Of a stretch of 10,415 bases of DNA, positions 1-6,734 are shown piece after piece. This stretch comes from Dunaliella salina (Eukaryota > Chlorophyta > Chlorophyceae > Chlamydomonadales > Dunaliellaceae), in NCBI GenBank assembly GCA_002284615.2, contig MU069683.1:315251-325665 (forward strand), read 5' to 3'. The number at the start of each line of letters is the position of its first letter. Position 1 is the stretch's first letter. The position numbers and the translations under genes were made by a program. The notes under the pieces were generated by a model, which worked only from the letters and a program-made list of their open reading frames with translations, was not told the DNA's origin and did not search any database.

Positions 1-190
1 TGCTAGCCTTTTAAAGCACTCCTCCCACTCATTTGCACACCTGCAGGCATTCGCCAAGTCCTGTTTGGTTAAGCTAATCCAACACCGTCTGAAGCACCAT
101 GGTTCCTGAGGGAAGATGGTAAGATGTGGCAGAGAGCCACTTATTTCATTCTGATGCCGGATCCGTTGGGTACCGCTGAAGGCTGTCCTT

Positions 191-1050
191 GTGGGTAATG
201 GAGGTCTTGGGCCACCCAGCGTTGTGAAACATCAATCCTAGGAACCCAATCCGTTTTAAGAACCTGTTTCCACAGCTGCTGGTGTCATTGCTGTTGTTGT
301 AGAATGGTTGTATCACTGCCATACAGAGTGTACCCAGTGCCATGGCTGAGCAAGGTTGACATACATAATATGTACATATGATTTATTAGGCCTTTTCCTA
401 CCCAGAGGCTGTGCGTATCGTTTTGGGTGGTTTTTTCCTGGCTCTACAAGCAGTAAGAGTAATATTAAAAGACATTTCATAACGCAATAATTTGGAGGTG
501 ATGATGTGTGTACAAATGTATGCTTGTGGTCCTCAATGCTAGGACGGAGTGGTTATGCCTCATTGGAGGTCTTGAGGCACCCAACACTGATACATCAAAC
601 CCAAGAACCCAATCTGTATGAAAATCTTTTTCCAGCGCTGCTGATGTCATTTCTGTTGCGCCAGAAAGACTGCATCACTGCCGTACTGTGTATTCTTTTT
701 CCCGACTGTGATGTGTGAGTGAAGTTGACGTACATTATGTACATATGGTTTATGAGGCCTGAAGTCTTTTCCCACGACGTGGCTGAGCGTGTCAAATCAG
801 ACTTTGTGGTTATGGAGGACACAGGCCTCTTGCATAAAAGCGGTGAATTTTTCTGGCCCTACTAGCAGTAATATCAGTCATGTGAGACAAATTTCTGAAT
901 GCAATGATCTGAAGGGTACAACGATGTGTGTATAACAAATGTGTGCATGTGCTTGTGATCGTCTCCTTTAATGCTAGAACGAAGTGGTTAATACACCAGA
1001 TTGGTGGACGTAATGTGTATAAAAACATGTTTACTGATGCCAATTTCATG
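191..1050. repeat. Diverged tandem duplication, two units plus a partial third
   Basis: Unit 1 (191-548) and unit 2 (549-983) align along most of their length. Both begin GTGG(G/T)TAATG- or GTGGTTATG-like and carry TGGAGGTCTTG, then a CACCCA(G/A)C block, then GAACCCAATC. Both later contain a GTACATATG block (372, 739) and end with AATGCTAG(G/A)ACG(G/A)A (535, 970). A third partial copy starts at 984 with GTGGTTAATAC and fades near 1050. Units differ by many substitutions and by indels of tens of bases, so the duplication is old. No coding potential is preserved between units. Bases 1-190 to the left hold nothing I recognise. Confidence 0.7.
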
Positions 1051-1275
1051 TCTCACTTTCATCCAATACCAAATTACTAGGGCTCCTTTGACCCCTTGTG
1101 TCACCAAATAGGTCTCGCCTGATAATGGCGCTGATATATTTTGATATCTTTTTGTGTACATGTTTGTCTCACTTTCATCCAAATTACTATGGCTCGTTTG
1201 GCCCCTTGTGTCACCAAATAGGTCTCGCCTGGTAATGGCGTTGATATATTTTAATATCTTTTTGTGTACATGTTT
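1049..1275. repeat. Tandem repeat, two units of about 115 bp
   Basis: Unit 1 (1049-1164) and unit 2 (1165-1275) are near identical. Both begin TGTCTCACTTTCATCC, contain TTGTGTCACCAAATAGG and end in TTTTTGTGTACATGTTT. Unit 2 lacks about five bases near its start and differs at a handful of positions, so this duplication is younger than the one immediately to its left. A minus-strand open frame of about 110 codons runs over both units but reads them in different frames, so it is not evidence for a gene. Confidence 0.85.
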
Positions 1276-2470
1276 GCCGGTTTTCAAGGCAGCAAAACCT
1301 TTTTTTCCATTTTTCTCGGCTTGCCACATCAGTTAAACATTAAACACGCACATACGGGATTTGAGCCCTTTTTAAACTCTACCAAGACAATAGTAAAACA
1401 AATTATGCATGACCAAATATGAATTGGGAACAGCAAAACAATCAAAGGTAATGTCACACACTATATCCGCCTTCAAGGGCAGTTGAGCGGAAAATATACC
1501 AACCTAGGCAAAGAAGGAAGCATTTCGAAGTGCGAAAACAAAGGCATGCTCTGAGTTCAAAAAAATTAAACGTTAGAAAAAATATACACACAATCACTCT
1601 GTCTGAACAGGCATGCGAAGTCAAGCACAAATTCAACTAGGTTGCACTTCTTGTACGAAGTGCACTCTTGTGGTACCATGTATACCACATATGATGTTCA
1701 GAAAGTAAGAGAGCTGCACGACACTAAAAGATGGTCCAAGAGACCATGACGGATACGTTCATGATATCCTTCAATTCTAGATTTAAGCCTTAAATTAAGG
1801 TTTTAATCTTGCTAGTCACGAACACCATGCTTAATCAGCCGCAGCGTGAACCCTAATTTTCACCATCGGATCTCCATTCCAGATCACCCACTGCGCCAAA
1901 TTGGATGATTTGTAGTGATTTGGAGTTCTTGTGGTAAAAGAACATCATTGCAAAAATAATGGAGTGAAAAGACCCAGTGATTGGTGGGATACAAAGTTCC
2001 AGCCACTTCCCTTAGAGAAAACCTGGCCAGAGAGTTGCCAAAAACGTCAAAAGTGTACCTCCTTTTTTGATATGCAGAATGTTAGCATATTATATAGGGT
2101 TATTAGGGTACTATTTTTGGAGTGAAAATTGTTCCCAAGGTGAATCTGTGGGCCGCTTTTGGGCGATCTGAGGTCAGGAAGTGATCTGGGGTCCTCTAAT
2201 TTTCATGATTTCTATTGTGAATGTAATATCTTTACAAATCAAAATGGCATGGCTTGATTTGAGAAATAAAGTCCGGAAGGAGCATGCCTGGCAATATAGC
2301 CCAGATAGCCCCCTCTGGAAAAATAAGTGAAGAATGAATCATCCTCCCACGATTAGTTTTAAGATCCAAAATGCCTCCTGGTAAATAAAGCTACGTCCAT
2401 TATGAGACTAAGAAAGAAAGGAATACTGTTCATCCTTTCCATCCACTACGCAGACGAGAGATTGTAAGTT
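1276..2470. other. No recognisable gene or element
   Basis: About 1.2 kb of AT-rich DNA. The longest open frames are about 60 codons and show no motif. There is a short perfect inverted repeat near 1787-1799 (CCTTAA, one base, TTAAGG) inside a longer imperfect one. I see no promoter, RNA gene or repeat shared with the rest of the window. Confidence 0.5.
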
Positions 2471-2522
2471 AGGTTTACATGGGTTCAGCCTCCAGCCAGG
2501 AAGTTTGACTGCTCGGCATGGT
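2471..2522 (-). mobile_element. Fragment of the LINE B 3' end
   Basis: These roughly 50 bases match the last 45-60 bases of the LINE B insertion at 6093-6734, in the same orientation. Both have AGGTTTACA at the tail side and then CAGCCAG(G/A)AAGTTTG(A/G)CTGCTCGG. On the minus strand the shared part encodes a version of the LINE B C-terminus (E-Q-x-N-F-L-A), followed by an in-frame stop created by an indel. Only one copy of the tail repeat unit is present, against three at 6093. Similarity stops abruptly at about 2522, as expected of a strongly 5'-truncated insertion. I could not find a convincing target duplication. Confidence 0.6.
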
Positions 2523-2701
2523 AACTGCAAATTTATTTGACACACAGAATGTAAAGCACGTGCACTATTAAGCAAGTTCATGAAAAATAGGGAACACTAG
2601 GCAAGAGTTGAATGTCTGTCTGGTAAAAACGTAACAGCAGTTAAGCAACAGTGAGGCCGTTGGAGAGGAAACAAAAAGCAACAGCTCTGACATGCCACAG
2701 C
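2523..2701. other. No recognisable feature
   Basis: A-rich single-copy-looking sequence between the LINE B scrap and the 31-bp array. No open frame with motifs and no match to other parts of the window was seen. Confidence 0.4.
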
Positions 2702-2795
2702 GATGCACATGTACTCAAACGCAATAGGAATGGAAGCACATGAACTCAAACGCAATAGGAATGGATGCACATGAACTCAAATGCAAAAAGGAATG
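2702..2795. repeat. Minisatellite, three units of 31-32 bp
   Basis: Three head-to-tail units (2702-2732, 2733-2763, 2764-2795) share the form GA(T/A)GCACATG(T/A)ACTCAAA(C/T)GCAA followed by AGGAATG. Units 1 and 2 differ at two bases; unit 3 has a one-base expansion and a few changes. The units abut directly without spacers. Confidence 0.9.
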
Positions 2796-2899
2796 GCGGC
2801 GTGTCTCTGGTACATGAAGGGCAAACCTGAATGCCACCCAGGAGTGTTTTAAGGAAAGCAGGCAAACAAGCTGTGGCTTTAAAGAAATTTCTTGGGAAA

Positions 2900-3110
2900 A
2901 ACTGCACCATTAAGATTGTACATGGCACGTTGGACTGCAAATGCGCCAGTAAGATTGTAGAAAGAAAAGAAAAACAACGGAGATGGATACATCACTGATG
3001 GAATTGCACCTGTGAGATCGTAGAAAAGAAAAACTACGAGGTGGTGAGGTTGTAGAGTGGACTGCAACTGCATCAGAGAGATTGTAGAAAGTAAAGAAAA
3101 GAAGAACAAC
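2900..3110. repeat. Degenerate tandem array of about 63 bp with A/G-rich blocks
   Basis: The motif AGAT(T/C)GTAG followed by A/G-rich sequence (AAAGAAAAGAAAAAC-like) recurs at 2952, 3015 and 3079, 63-64 bp apart. A shorter related unit starts at 2901, with AGATTGTA at 2913. Each motif is preceded by a diverged ACTGCA-rich block. The A/G-rich blocks end in (C/A)(A/T)AC(A/G)A(C/A)GGAG- or ACTACGAGG-like sequence and resemble the tail of the SINE/LINE A repeats nearby (AAAAGAAAAACTACGTAGG). The array may therefore have grown by duplication of a segment containing such a tail. The period is 21 codons, so a minus-strand open frame appears to hold a repeated L-T-G-A peptide; I regard this as a by-product. 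Confidence 0.6.
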
Positions 3111-3260
3111 AAAGGTAGAGAAAATCCTCCCTATATCAATTAAGGAAAGAGAGACACATTGGCTCGAAGAATGTTAATCTCTCTCCCAGAACACGAGAGG
3201 TTGCAAACATTAAGGGAATATTCCCTACCAAACTCGTGGGTTCGATTCAGTGGGGGTTCG
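3088..3260 (-). mobile_element. SINE-like repeat copy 1 (diverged)
   Basis: Read on the minus strand this has a head, a conserved core and an A/G-tail complement. The core at 3130-3165 (CCTTAATTGAT(A/G)TAGGGA on the minus strand) is shared with the copies at 3361-4235, 4565-4713 and 6910-6979. The head shares a GGGAATATTCCC-like block with the second copy (GGGGAATTTCCCC at about 4180). A sequence close to the pol III B box (GGTTCGATTCA) lies at 3239-3249 on the plus strand, opposite to the direction set by the tail, so I do not call it a promoter. Boundaries are approximate and no target duplication was found. Confidence 0.5.
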
Positions 3261-3586
3261 TTACTCTGTTTGCACAAAGAATGATGCTTGGGGTCTAGTT
3301 CCCCTTGCGGAACGTTCCTTTTCCTTTTATTTCCCTTCTTGATAAGTGTGCTAGCACCCTAGCAGAAAGAAAGAAAAGAAAAGAAAGACAAGAAAAACTA
3401 CGTAGCAGGGATGGGTCATTCGTGATACGCGTACTTTGAAGAACGCTAAAAATGGCCTTAAATTCGCGAATCGTAAAATTCGCTGGTTGGAGTGCGCGGT
3501 AAAATTCGTCAGCGAAAATTGCAAGGCAGACCCAGCCCTCAGTTCCCATTATTCAGTTCCTATTATTCCAAAGTCTTGCATAAAAA

Positions 3587-3883
3587 TCAACCAAAGCATC
3601 CGGTGACATCAATAAAACAGGTCGTTGTCTGCTTGCTCTTTTGCTCTATCTGCTGCATCACCTTTTTCACTGGCTCCAGCTTCCGAGGTGCTGTGCAGCT
3701 GACCACCCCAGAGCCAGCAACTTGCAAGAGATGCTGTCTGATGCGCCAGGCACCACCATGGTACACATGCTCACAGTTTGCACTTGTTCTTGCTCTGCTA
3801 GCACAGCAACCCCTTGCCCCATCCGTGCCTTCAGGCTGAACAGGTGTGACATAATCCCACTCTGCACCCTTCCCTTCTGACAT
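3587..3883 (-). pseudogene. hAT transposase N-terminal remnant with BED-type zinc finger
   Basis: A minus-strand frame with a plausible start at 3881-3883 (protein begins M-S-E-G-K) reads E-W-D-Y-V-T-P-V about ten residues in. About 30 residues later comes Y-H-G-G-A-W-R-I-R-Q-H-L-L, then V-A-G-S-G-V-V-S-C. The W-x-Y, G-G-A-x-R-I-x-x-H-L-L and G-S-G-V-x-x-C elements follow the BED finger of hAT transposases, with the usual final His and Cys present. The C-x2-C pair is damaged: there are Cys residues upstream but not in the normal C-x2-C spacing, probably because of small indels. A basic, Gln-rich stretch follows and then a stop. The dimerisation and DDE-type catalytic parts are missing, in line with the internal deletion. 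Recognition is by motif pattern only. Confidence 0.55.
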
Positions 3884-3913
3884 AATTAAATGTTTGTGGG
3901 GTTTGGGGGTCCC

Positions 3914-3940
3914 AGGTTCGAATCCTGCTTCCCCCACCCC
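3914..3940 (+). other. tRNA-like T-arm / pol III B-box match inside the hAT element
   Basis: GGTTCGAATCC at about 3915-3925 is an exact B-box consensus. It sits in a short hairpin (CAGG loop CCTG) and is followed by TTCCCCCA, which looks like a tRNA acceptor 3' strand. No matching 5' acceptor strand, D arm or A box lies 40-80 bases upstream. It is therefore a tRNA fragment or chance match, not a gene. Confidence 0.35.
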
Positions 3941-4235
3941 AAAACCCTCCCTCCCCAAAATGGCCCTCTAAATTCGCGTACATACGCGACGTACGCGTAT
4001 TGTACACGTATATACGCGAAAGGTAACTCCTAGACCCGCAAATGACCCAACCCTGCTCCGTAGGCAGAGAAACTATCCCTACATCAATTAAGGAAGAGGA
4101 GACACGTAGGCTCAAAAAAGAGCCGTGTGCCCCCTCACCACAAGGTATGAAAAAGAGAATGCTAATGGGCAGAAACTAAGGGGAAATTCCCCACCTAATA
4201 GTTTACTAGGCTCAACCTAGTAGAAATCTCACCAA

Positions 4236-4560
4236 AGAAGCCATGGAACCTTACATAAGACAAAGCAAACCCAGGTGAGGGCTAGAAACTGGGCTGACGA
4301 GGATGTAGAGAGTTGTTCACCATGCTCCAGAACAGAAGTTATCTTCTTCTCCTACTATCCACCGCTGTGCGTCCAGCAGATCCCTTCCCAGATTACAGAT
4401 AATGGGTTCCGGGAAAAAAGGTCTCCAGTCAAAACGGCTGGCTGCTAGCCTACGTACAATGGTGAATGCCAGACAAGTAAGAAGCCATTCGAGAGGAAAA
4501 TTGAGATAGAGAGATAAAATTCAGTGATTCCAGTGATTCAAGAAAGAAGGTATACGATAA
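4236..4560. other. No gene; undefined sequence between SINE copy 2 and the LINE A tail
   Basis: About 325 bases without an open frame of note. A small hairpin (ACTAGG..CCTAGT) lies just upstream at 4205-4222 inside the SINE head. A 9-base direct repeat CAGTGATTC occurs twice at about 4523-4540. This stretch may include the 5' part of the SINE head or the pre-insertion target of LINE A, but I could not place either boundary. Confidence 0.4.
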
Positions 4561-4564
4561 GGCT

Positions 4565-4707
4565 GTAAGAAAAGAAAAGAAAAGAAAAGAAGAAGGAAAA
4601 CTACGTAGGCAGAGAAACTCTCCCTACATCAATTAAGGAAAAGGTGACACATTGGCTCAAAAAAGAGCCGTGTGCCCCCTTTACCACAAGGTATGAAAAA
4701 GAGAATG
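4565..4707 (-). other. LINE A 3' UTR and (TTTTC)n tail
   Basis: Directly after the stop codon the minus strand carries about 105 bases (4609-4707 plus the stop). They match the tails of the SINE-like copies, including a GGCTCTTTTTTGAGCC hairpin and TTAATTGATGTAGGGAGAG. The element ends in CTACGTAGTTTTCC and a (TTTTC)n run at about 4566-4600. The hairpin near a simple-repeat end is the kind of structure that LINE reverse transcriptases recognise to start cDNA synthesis; that role is inferred. Confidence 0.7.
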
Positions 4708-5397
4708 CTAATGTGGATCTGGAGGGTTACTATAAGCACCTGGCTCTAGAGCCTGGCTGTGGGAAGTACTCTTATTTTCAATAGCACGGTGGATGGTGAC
4801 TAGTTTGTGGGCATATTGAACAGAATGGGCATGAAGTTGTTGAGCAAGCTTCGTGGCACGCTGGTGATCCAATCCTAGATGTTTGAATTGCTTCAGGGTA
4901 TGATCAGTGTAAATAGCTCCACCTACACCCAGGAGAATAGGGTGAATTGTAACAGCTTTAGCGTTAATAAGTTTACAAAGGTCTGCATGCTGCTGCTTTG
5001 CTGCATTCAACTGATGATCTGGCCTTGCGCCTTCACAAAACTTGATTTCTATTAGGTGCACATGGCGTTCATTTGCACGAAGTTCATGGGGTTGCCTCAT
5101 GCGACTAGTTCTGGTGGTCCTCAGTGAGGAGCTGCACGAAGCGTGATGGTAATGGGTAGGAAAAACATCATTGTAAGTATGTTTGGCATTAAAAGGGGTG
5201 ATCAAAACAGCATCTGGTCGACTGGAGTTGAGTCTTTTCCTCTCTGGAAGGTTACGAGGGAAGAAGTAAGCAGGTAAAGTTCTGTTTGAGGCATGTGTAG
5301 GGAGTTGGAGGTTGTGTTGAGCAAGCTTAAAATCGCTCTGGAGCGATATATAGGGATCCCTATGTCTGTGTAGACCAGGCCTGCCCCTACAGGGCAT
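4708..5397 (-). pseudogene. LINE A C-terminal PD-(D/E)XK nuclease domain
   Basis: The open stretch is 229 codons, but the first 15-20 residues are probably out of the original frame, because an in-frame junction with the CCHC segment is missing. Within it, S-S-R-P-D-A-V-L-I (P61-D62) and H-L-I-E-I-K-F-C-E (E117-x-K119) give a canonical P-D ... E-x-K nuclease core. About 54 residues separate them, some in a low-complexity loop. Then come a Gln/His-rich helix (H-Q-L-x-x-x-K-Q-Q-H), a hydrophobic strand (I-L-L-G-V-G-G-A-I-Y) and a final amphipathic helix. The protein ends P-P-D-P-H before TAG. Such restriction-like nucleases cut the target DNA in one group of LINEs. The catalytic residues look intact in this piece, although the element as a whole is broken. 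Confidence 0.7.
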
Positions 5398-5660
5398 TTG
5401 CTGAGGCTTTTGTAATCATTCTGCCTGCAATGTTATGGCGTTTGGTTCTCATGTTGGAGATGATATGATTTTGGCAGCCTGAGAGCATGTGTATTGCGCT
5501 ATCCAAATGATGGCAGCCTGGGAGGGGGCAAGATGGATCAGTTGACTTTTTGAAACGTACTGCATGTTTTTGGTTGTAGAGGGTGCCCGTGCGGTACTGC
5601 AGGATGGTACGCTTCATGGGTACAGAGATGTTGGGCATATTTCTGAAGGCATTACTGTTA
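5387..5660 (-). pseudogene. LINE A CCHC zinc-knuckle segment
   Basis: The frame reads Y-R-T-G-T-L-Y-N-Q-K-H-A-V-R-F-K, then C37-x4-C42-x7-H50-x4-C55 counted from the Met at 5636-5638. This is the C-terminal cysteine-histidine knuckle typical of LINE proteins, followed by a basic helix with R-H-N-I-A-G-R-M-I. Upstream, the same frame continues to about 5660 (N-N-S-N-A-F-R-N). The downstream frame ends in TAG at 5387-5389, where the nuclease segment takes over in another frame. In active relatives the knuckle is thought to bind nucleic acid next to the nuclease. The spacing C4-C7-H4 is unusual but regular, and all four ligands are present. Confidence 0.7.
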
Positions 5661-6092
5661 TTTTTTATCTACTTGCAGTAACAAGGTTTTGATAGTAAGA
5701 GTAGTAACCTGTTTTGGCATTGGCACATCCAAGCTTGTGTTTAGAATGCATGTGGGATTTGAGAGCATCTGATTGGGGAGATAGGTGAGCTTGTGGGTGG
5801 GTGGTGGACCCGTAGATGTGCCTGCAGCATGTACTCTTTCTTCCTTGGCAAACCAGAAAATATTTGTAAATGGGTTTCCACCAGGACCTGCACCAGGGAT
5901 CTCGGTGTCTGCCTCACAGTTCTGGGCTTGCTTTGCCTGATGCTTTGCANTGGCACCTGCACATTCATTTCCAGCGATGCCAGCATGGGACTTCACTTTG
6001 TAAATTCGAATTTTGGTATGGAAGTTTCTAATGAGCGTTGAAATGATTTTAAGGACGTCTGCTTGGATATGCCTCAGATGTCTTTCAGGATA
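5660..6092 (-). pseudogene. LINE A RNase H C-terminal part and spacer
   Basis: Reading leftwards from the target duplication at 6092, the frame gives R-H-L-R-H-I-Q-A-D-V-L, a basic helix, then K-V-K-S-H-A-G-I-A-G-N-E-C-A-G-A. This is the classic end of an RNase H domain; the conserved His is encoded at 5985-5987. The last catalytic Asp of the G-N-E-x-A-D motif is Gly here (GGT at 5955-5957), one base from Asp. The next residue is uncertain because of an N at 5950. A spacer follows with G-P-G-G-N-P-F and L-T-Y-L-P-N. A frame change near 5755 leads into D-A-L-K-S-H-M-H-S-K-H-K-L-G, ending at a stop near 5663-5667 by an A-rich run. Confidence 0.75.
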
Positions 6093-6119
6093 GGTTTACA
6101 AGGTTTACAAGGTTTACAA
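6093..6119 (-). repeat. LINE B 3' terminal repeat, three 9-bp units
   Basis: The plus strand shows GGTTTACAA three times in a row, which on the minus strand reads TTGTAAACC. The repeat directly abuts the target duplication, so it is the 3' end of the element. The coding region ends inside it, leaving essentially no 3' UTR. Short terminal repeats of this kind replace a poly(A) tail in several LINE groups. Confidence 0.85.
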
Positions 6120-6725
6120 GGGAACATAACCTTCAGCCAGAAAGTTTGGCTGCTCGGTGTGGTGAAAGAAATCCATAAGCTCAGAGATGAAGCGGTAAGT
6201 CTGAGTATGTTGGTTTTGAAAGAAACGAGCTACATCCAGAGAGCAGGCATCAGAAAAATAGAAAGATCCTGTATCATTTGACACTACTCTGTGAGCAGGA
6301 AAGGCACTAAAAATATGTGCATACTTTCTTCTAAGACAACACAGGAAGTTGCAAGGGCAGAGAAAGATGACGTGCTTTTCATCCTGCCATTGTTCTGAAA
6401 CACATAAATCACATTGAGGTGCATAACCATGCCAATGAGAAGTTTCAACTCGAAGCTTATGGGCGTGCAGTCCGAAGCAAGCAATGTTCCTCTGCATATG
6501 CCTACCCAAATCCAAATGCAGATACCTAGGAGTATGGAGTGGTTTACCAAGAGCAGAATTATGCCGGAAGGGAAGCGCTACCCAATTATGGTACTTGGCT
6601 AACTTGTTTAAATGAGCACCATGTTCAGCATGATCCTCAGATGGCCACACGCTCCTATGCCTTTTCCGTAAATCAACCACAAAATCATTTATCCTAATGG
6701 GCTGGCCTGAATACATGCAAAGCTT
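6114..6725 (-). pseudogene. LINE B protein C-terminus with CCHC knuckle (5'-truncated)
   Basis: This is an uninterrupted frame of about 200 codons; the Met at 6714-6716 is internal or accidental. Near residues 64-76 it reads R-Y-L-H-L-D-L-G-R-H-M-Q-R. Then a basic patch, F-G-L-H-A-H-K-L-R-V-E-T, precedes C102-x2-C105-x9-H115-x4-C120, the zinc knuckle found near the C-terminus of LINE reverse transcriptase proteins. It continues with a Leu/Phe-rich helical tail and stops at TAA (6114-6116), a stop that lies inside the 3' terminal repeat. No polymerase motif is present because of the 5' truncation. It differs from LINE A in sequence, knuckle spacing (C2-C9-H4 against C4-C7-H4) and lack of a nuclease after the knuckle. 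The frame is intact over its whole length, which suggests a fairly recent insertion compared with its host. Confidence 0.75.
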
Positions 6726-6734
6726 TCAGGAAAG

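Larger units (their letters stand above)
3406..4055 (-). mobile_element. hAT-type DNA transposon, internally deleted
   Basis: The left end CAGGGATGGGTCATT (3406-3420) and right end AATGACCCAACCCTG (4041-4055) are inverted repeats differing at one base. The CAGGG start fits hAT termini. The flanks are CTACGTAG (3398-3405) and CTCCGTAG (4056-4063), an 8-bp target duplication with one mismatch; 8 bp is the hAT length. The intact LINE A 3' UTR has CTACGTAGGCAGAG at the equivalent place, so the empty site is known. Subterminal ACGCG-containing words recur at both ends (3425-3434; about 3974-4016), and a block like AAAATGGCC..TAAATTCGCG occurs near each end in direct orientation (about 3450 and 3957). 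At 650 bp it is far too short for a full hAT, and it keeps only the start of a transposase gene on the minus strand. Confidence 0.8.
3361..4235 (-). mobile_element. SINE-like repeat copy 2, split by a hAT element
   Basis: On the minus strand a head at about 4168-4235 is followed by a tail region at 4064-4167. That region matches the LINE A 3' UTR (4609-4713) almost base for base, including GAGCC, TTAATTGATGTAGGGA and TTTCTCTGCCTACG. The repeat then breaks at 4063 and resumes at 3405 with CTACGTAG plus a (TTTTC)n-like tail down to about 3361. The gap is exactly the hAT element at 3406-4055. Similarity to LINE A begins within a base or two of the LINE A stop codon, so this is a non-coding head joined to a LINE tail, the usual build of a SINE that borrows its partner LINE's machinery. 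The 5' limit of the head is uncertain. Confidence 0.6.
6093..6734 (-). mobile_element. LINE B: 5'-truncated non-LTR insertion inside LINE A
   Basis: The insertion is flanked by CTTTCAGGATA at 6082-6092 and 6735-6745, an 11-bp perfect target duplication (12 if the next G is counted). At the 3' end (left, since it lies on the minus strand) are three copies of a 9-bp unit. Beyond it lies the last 200-odd codons of a LINE protein. The right end is cut off inside the coding region, as usual for incomplete reverse transcription. Joining the host on either side across one duplication copy restores a continuous RNase H reading frame. At the 5' junction an extra 12 bp (6719-6730) repeats the neighbouring AAAGCTTTCAGG. 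Confidence 0.9.

Noticed and set aside
988..1329. Minus-strand open frame of about 113 codons
   Set aside because: It spans the 115-bp tandem units in different frames and has no motif; repeats of this kind give chance open frames.
2702..2795. CRISPR-like array
   Set aside because: The three units abut with no spacers and there are no cas genes; the sequence is eukaryotic.
2879..3112. Minus-strand frame with a recurring L-T-G-A peptide
   Set aside because: The period of the DNA array is 63 bp, which is 21 codons, so a repeated peptide is automatic. Composition is that of translated A/G tails.
3492..3880. Plus-strand frames rich in Cys and Leu
   Set aside because: They are antisense to the BED-finger frame of the hAT remnant, which explains the region better.
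3905..3940. tRNA gene
   Set aside because: Only a T-arm-like part is present; no D arm, A box or 5' acceptor strand.
6093..6119. Telomere-like or interstitial satellite repeat
   Set aside because: It abuts a target duplication and follows the LINE B coding end, so it is the retrotransposon tail.
5793..6602. Plus-strand frames over the RNase H and LINE B regions
   Set aside because: They are antisense to frames with clear RNase H and zinc-knuckle motifs.
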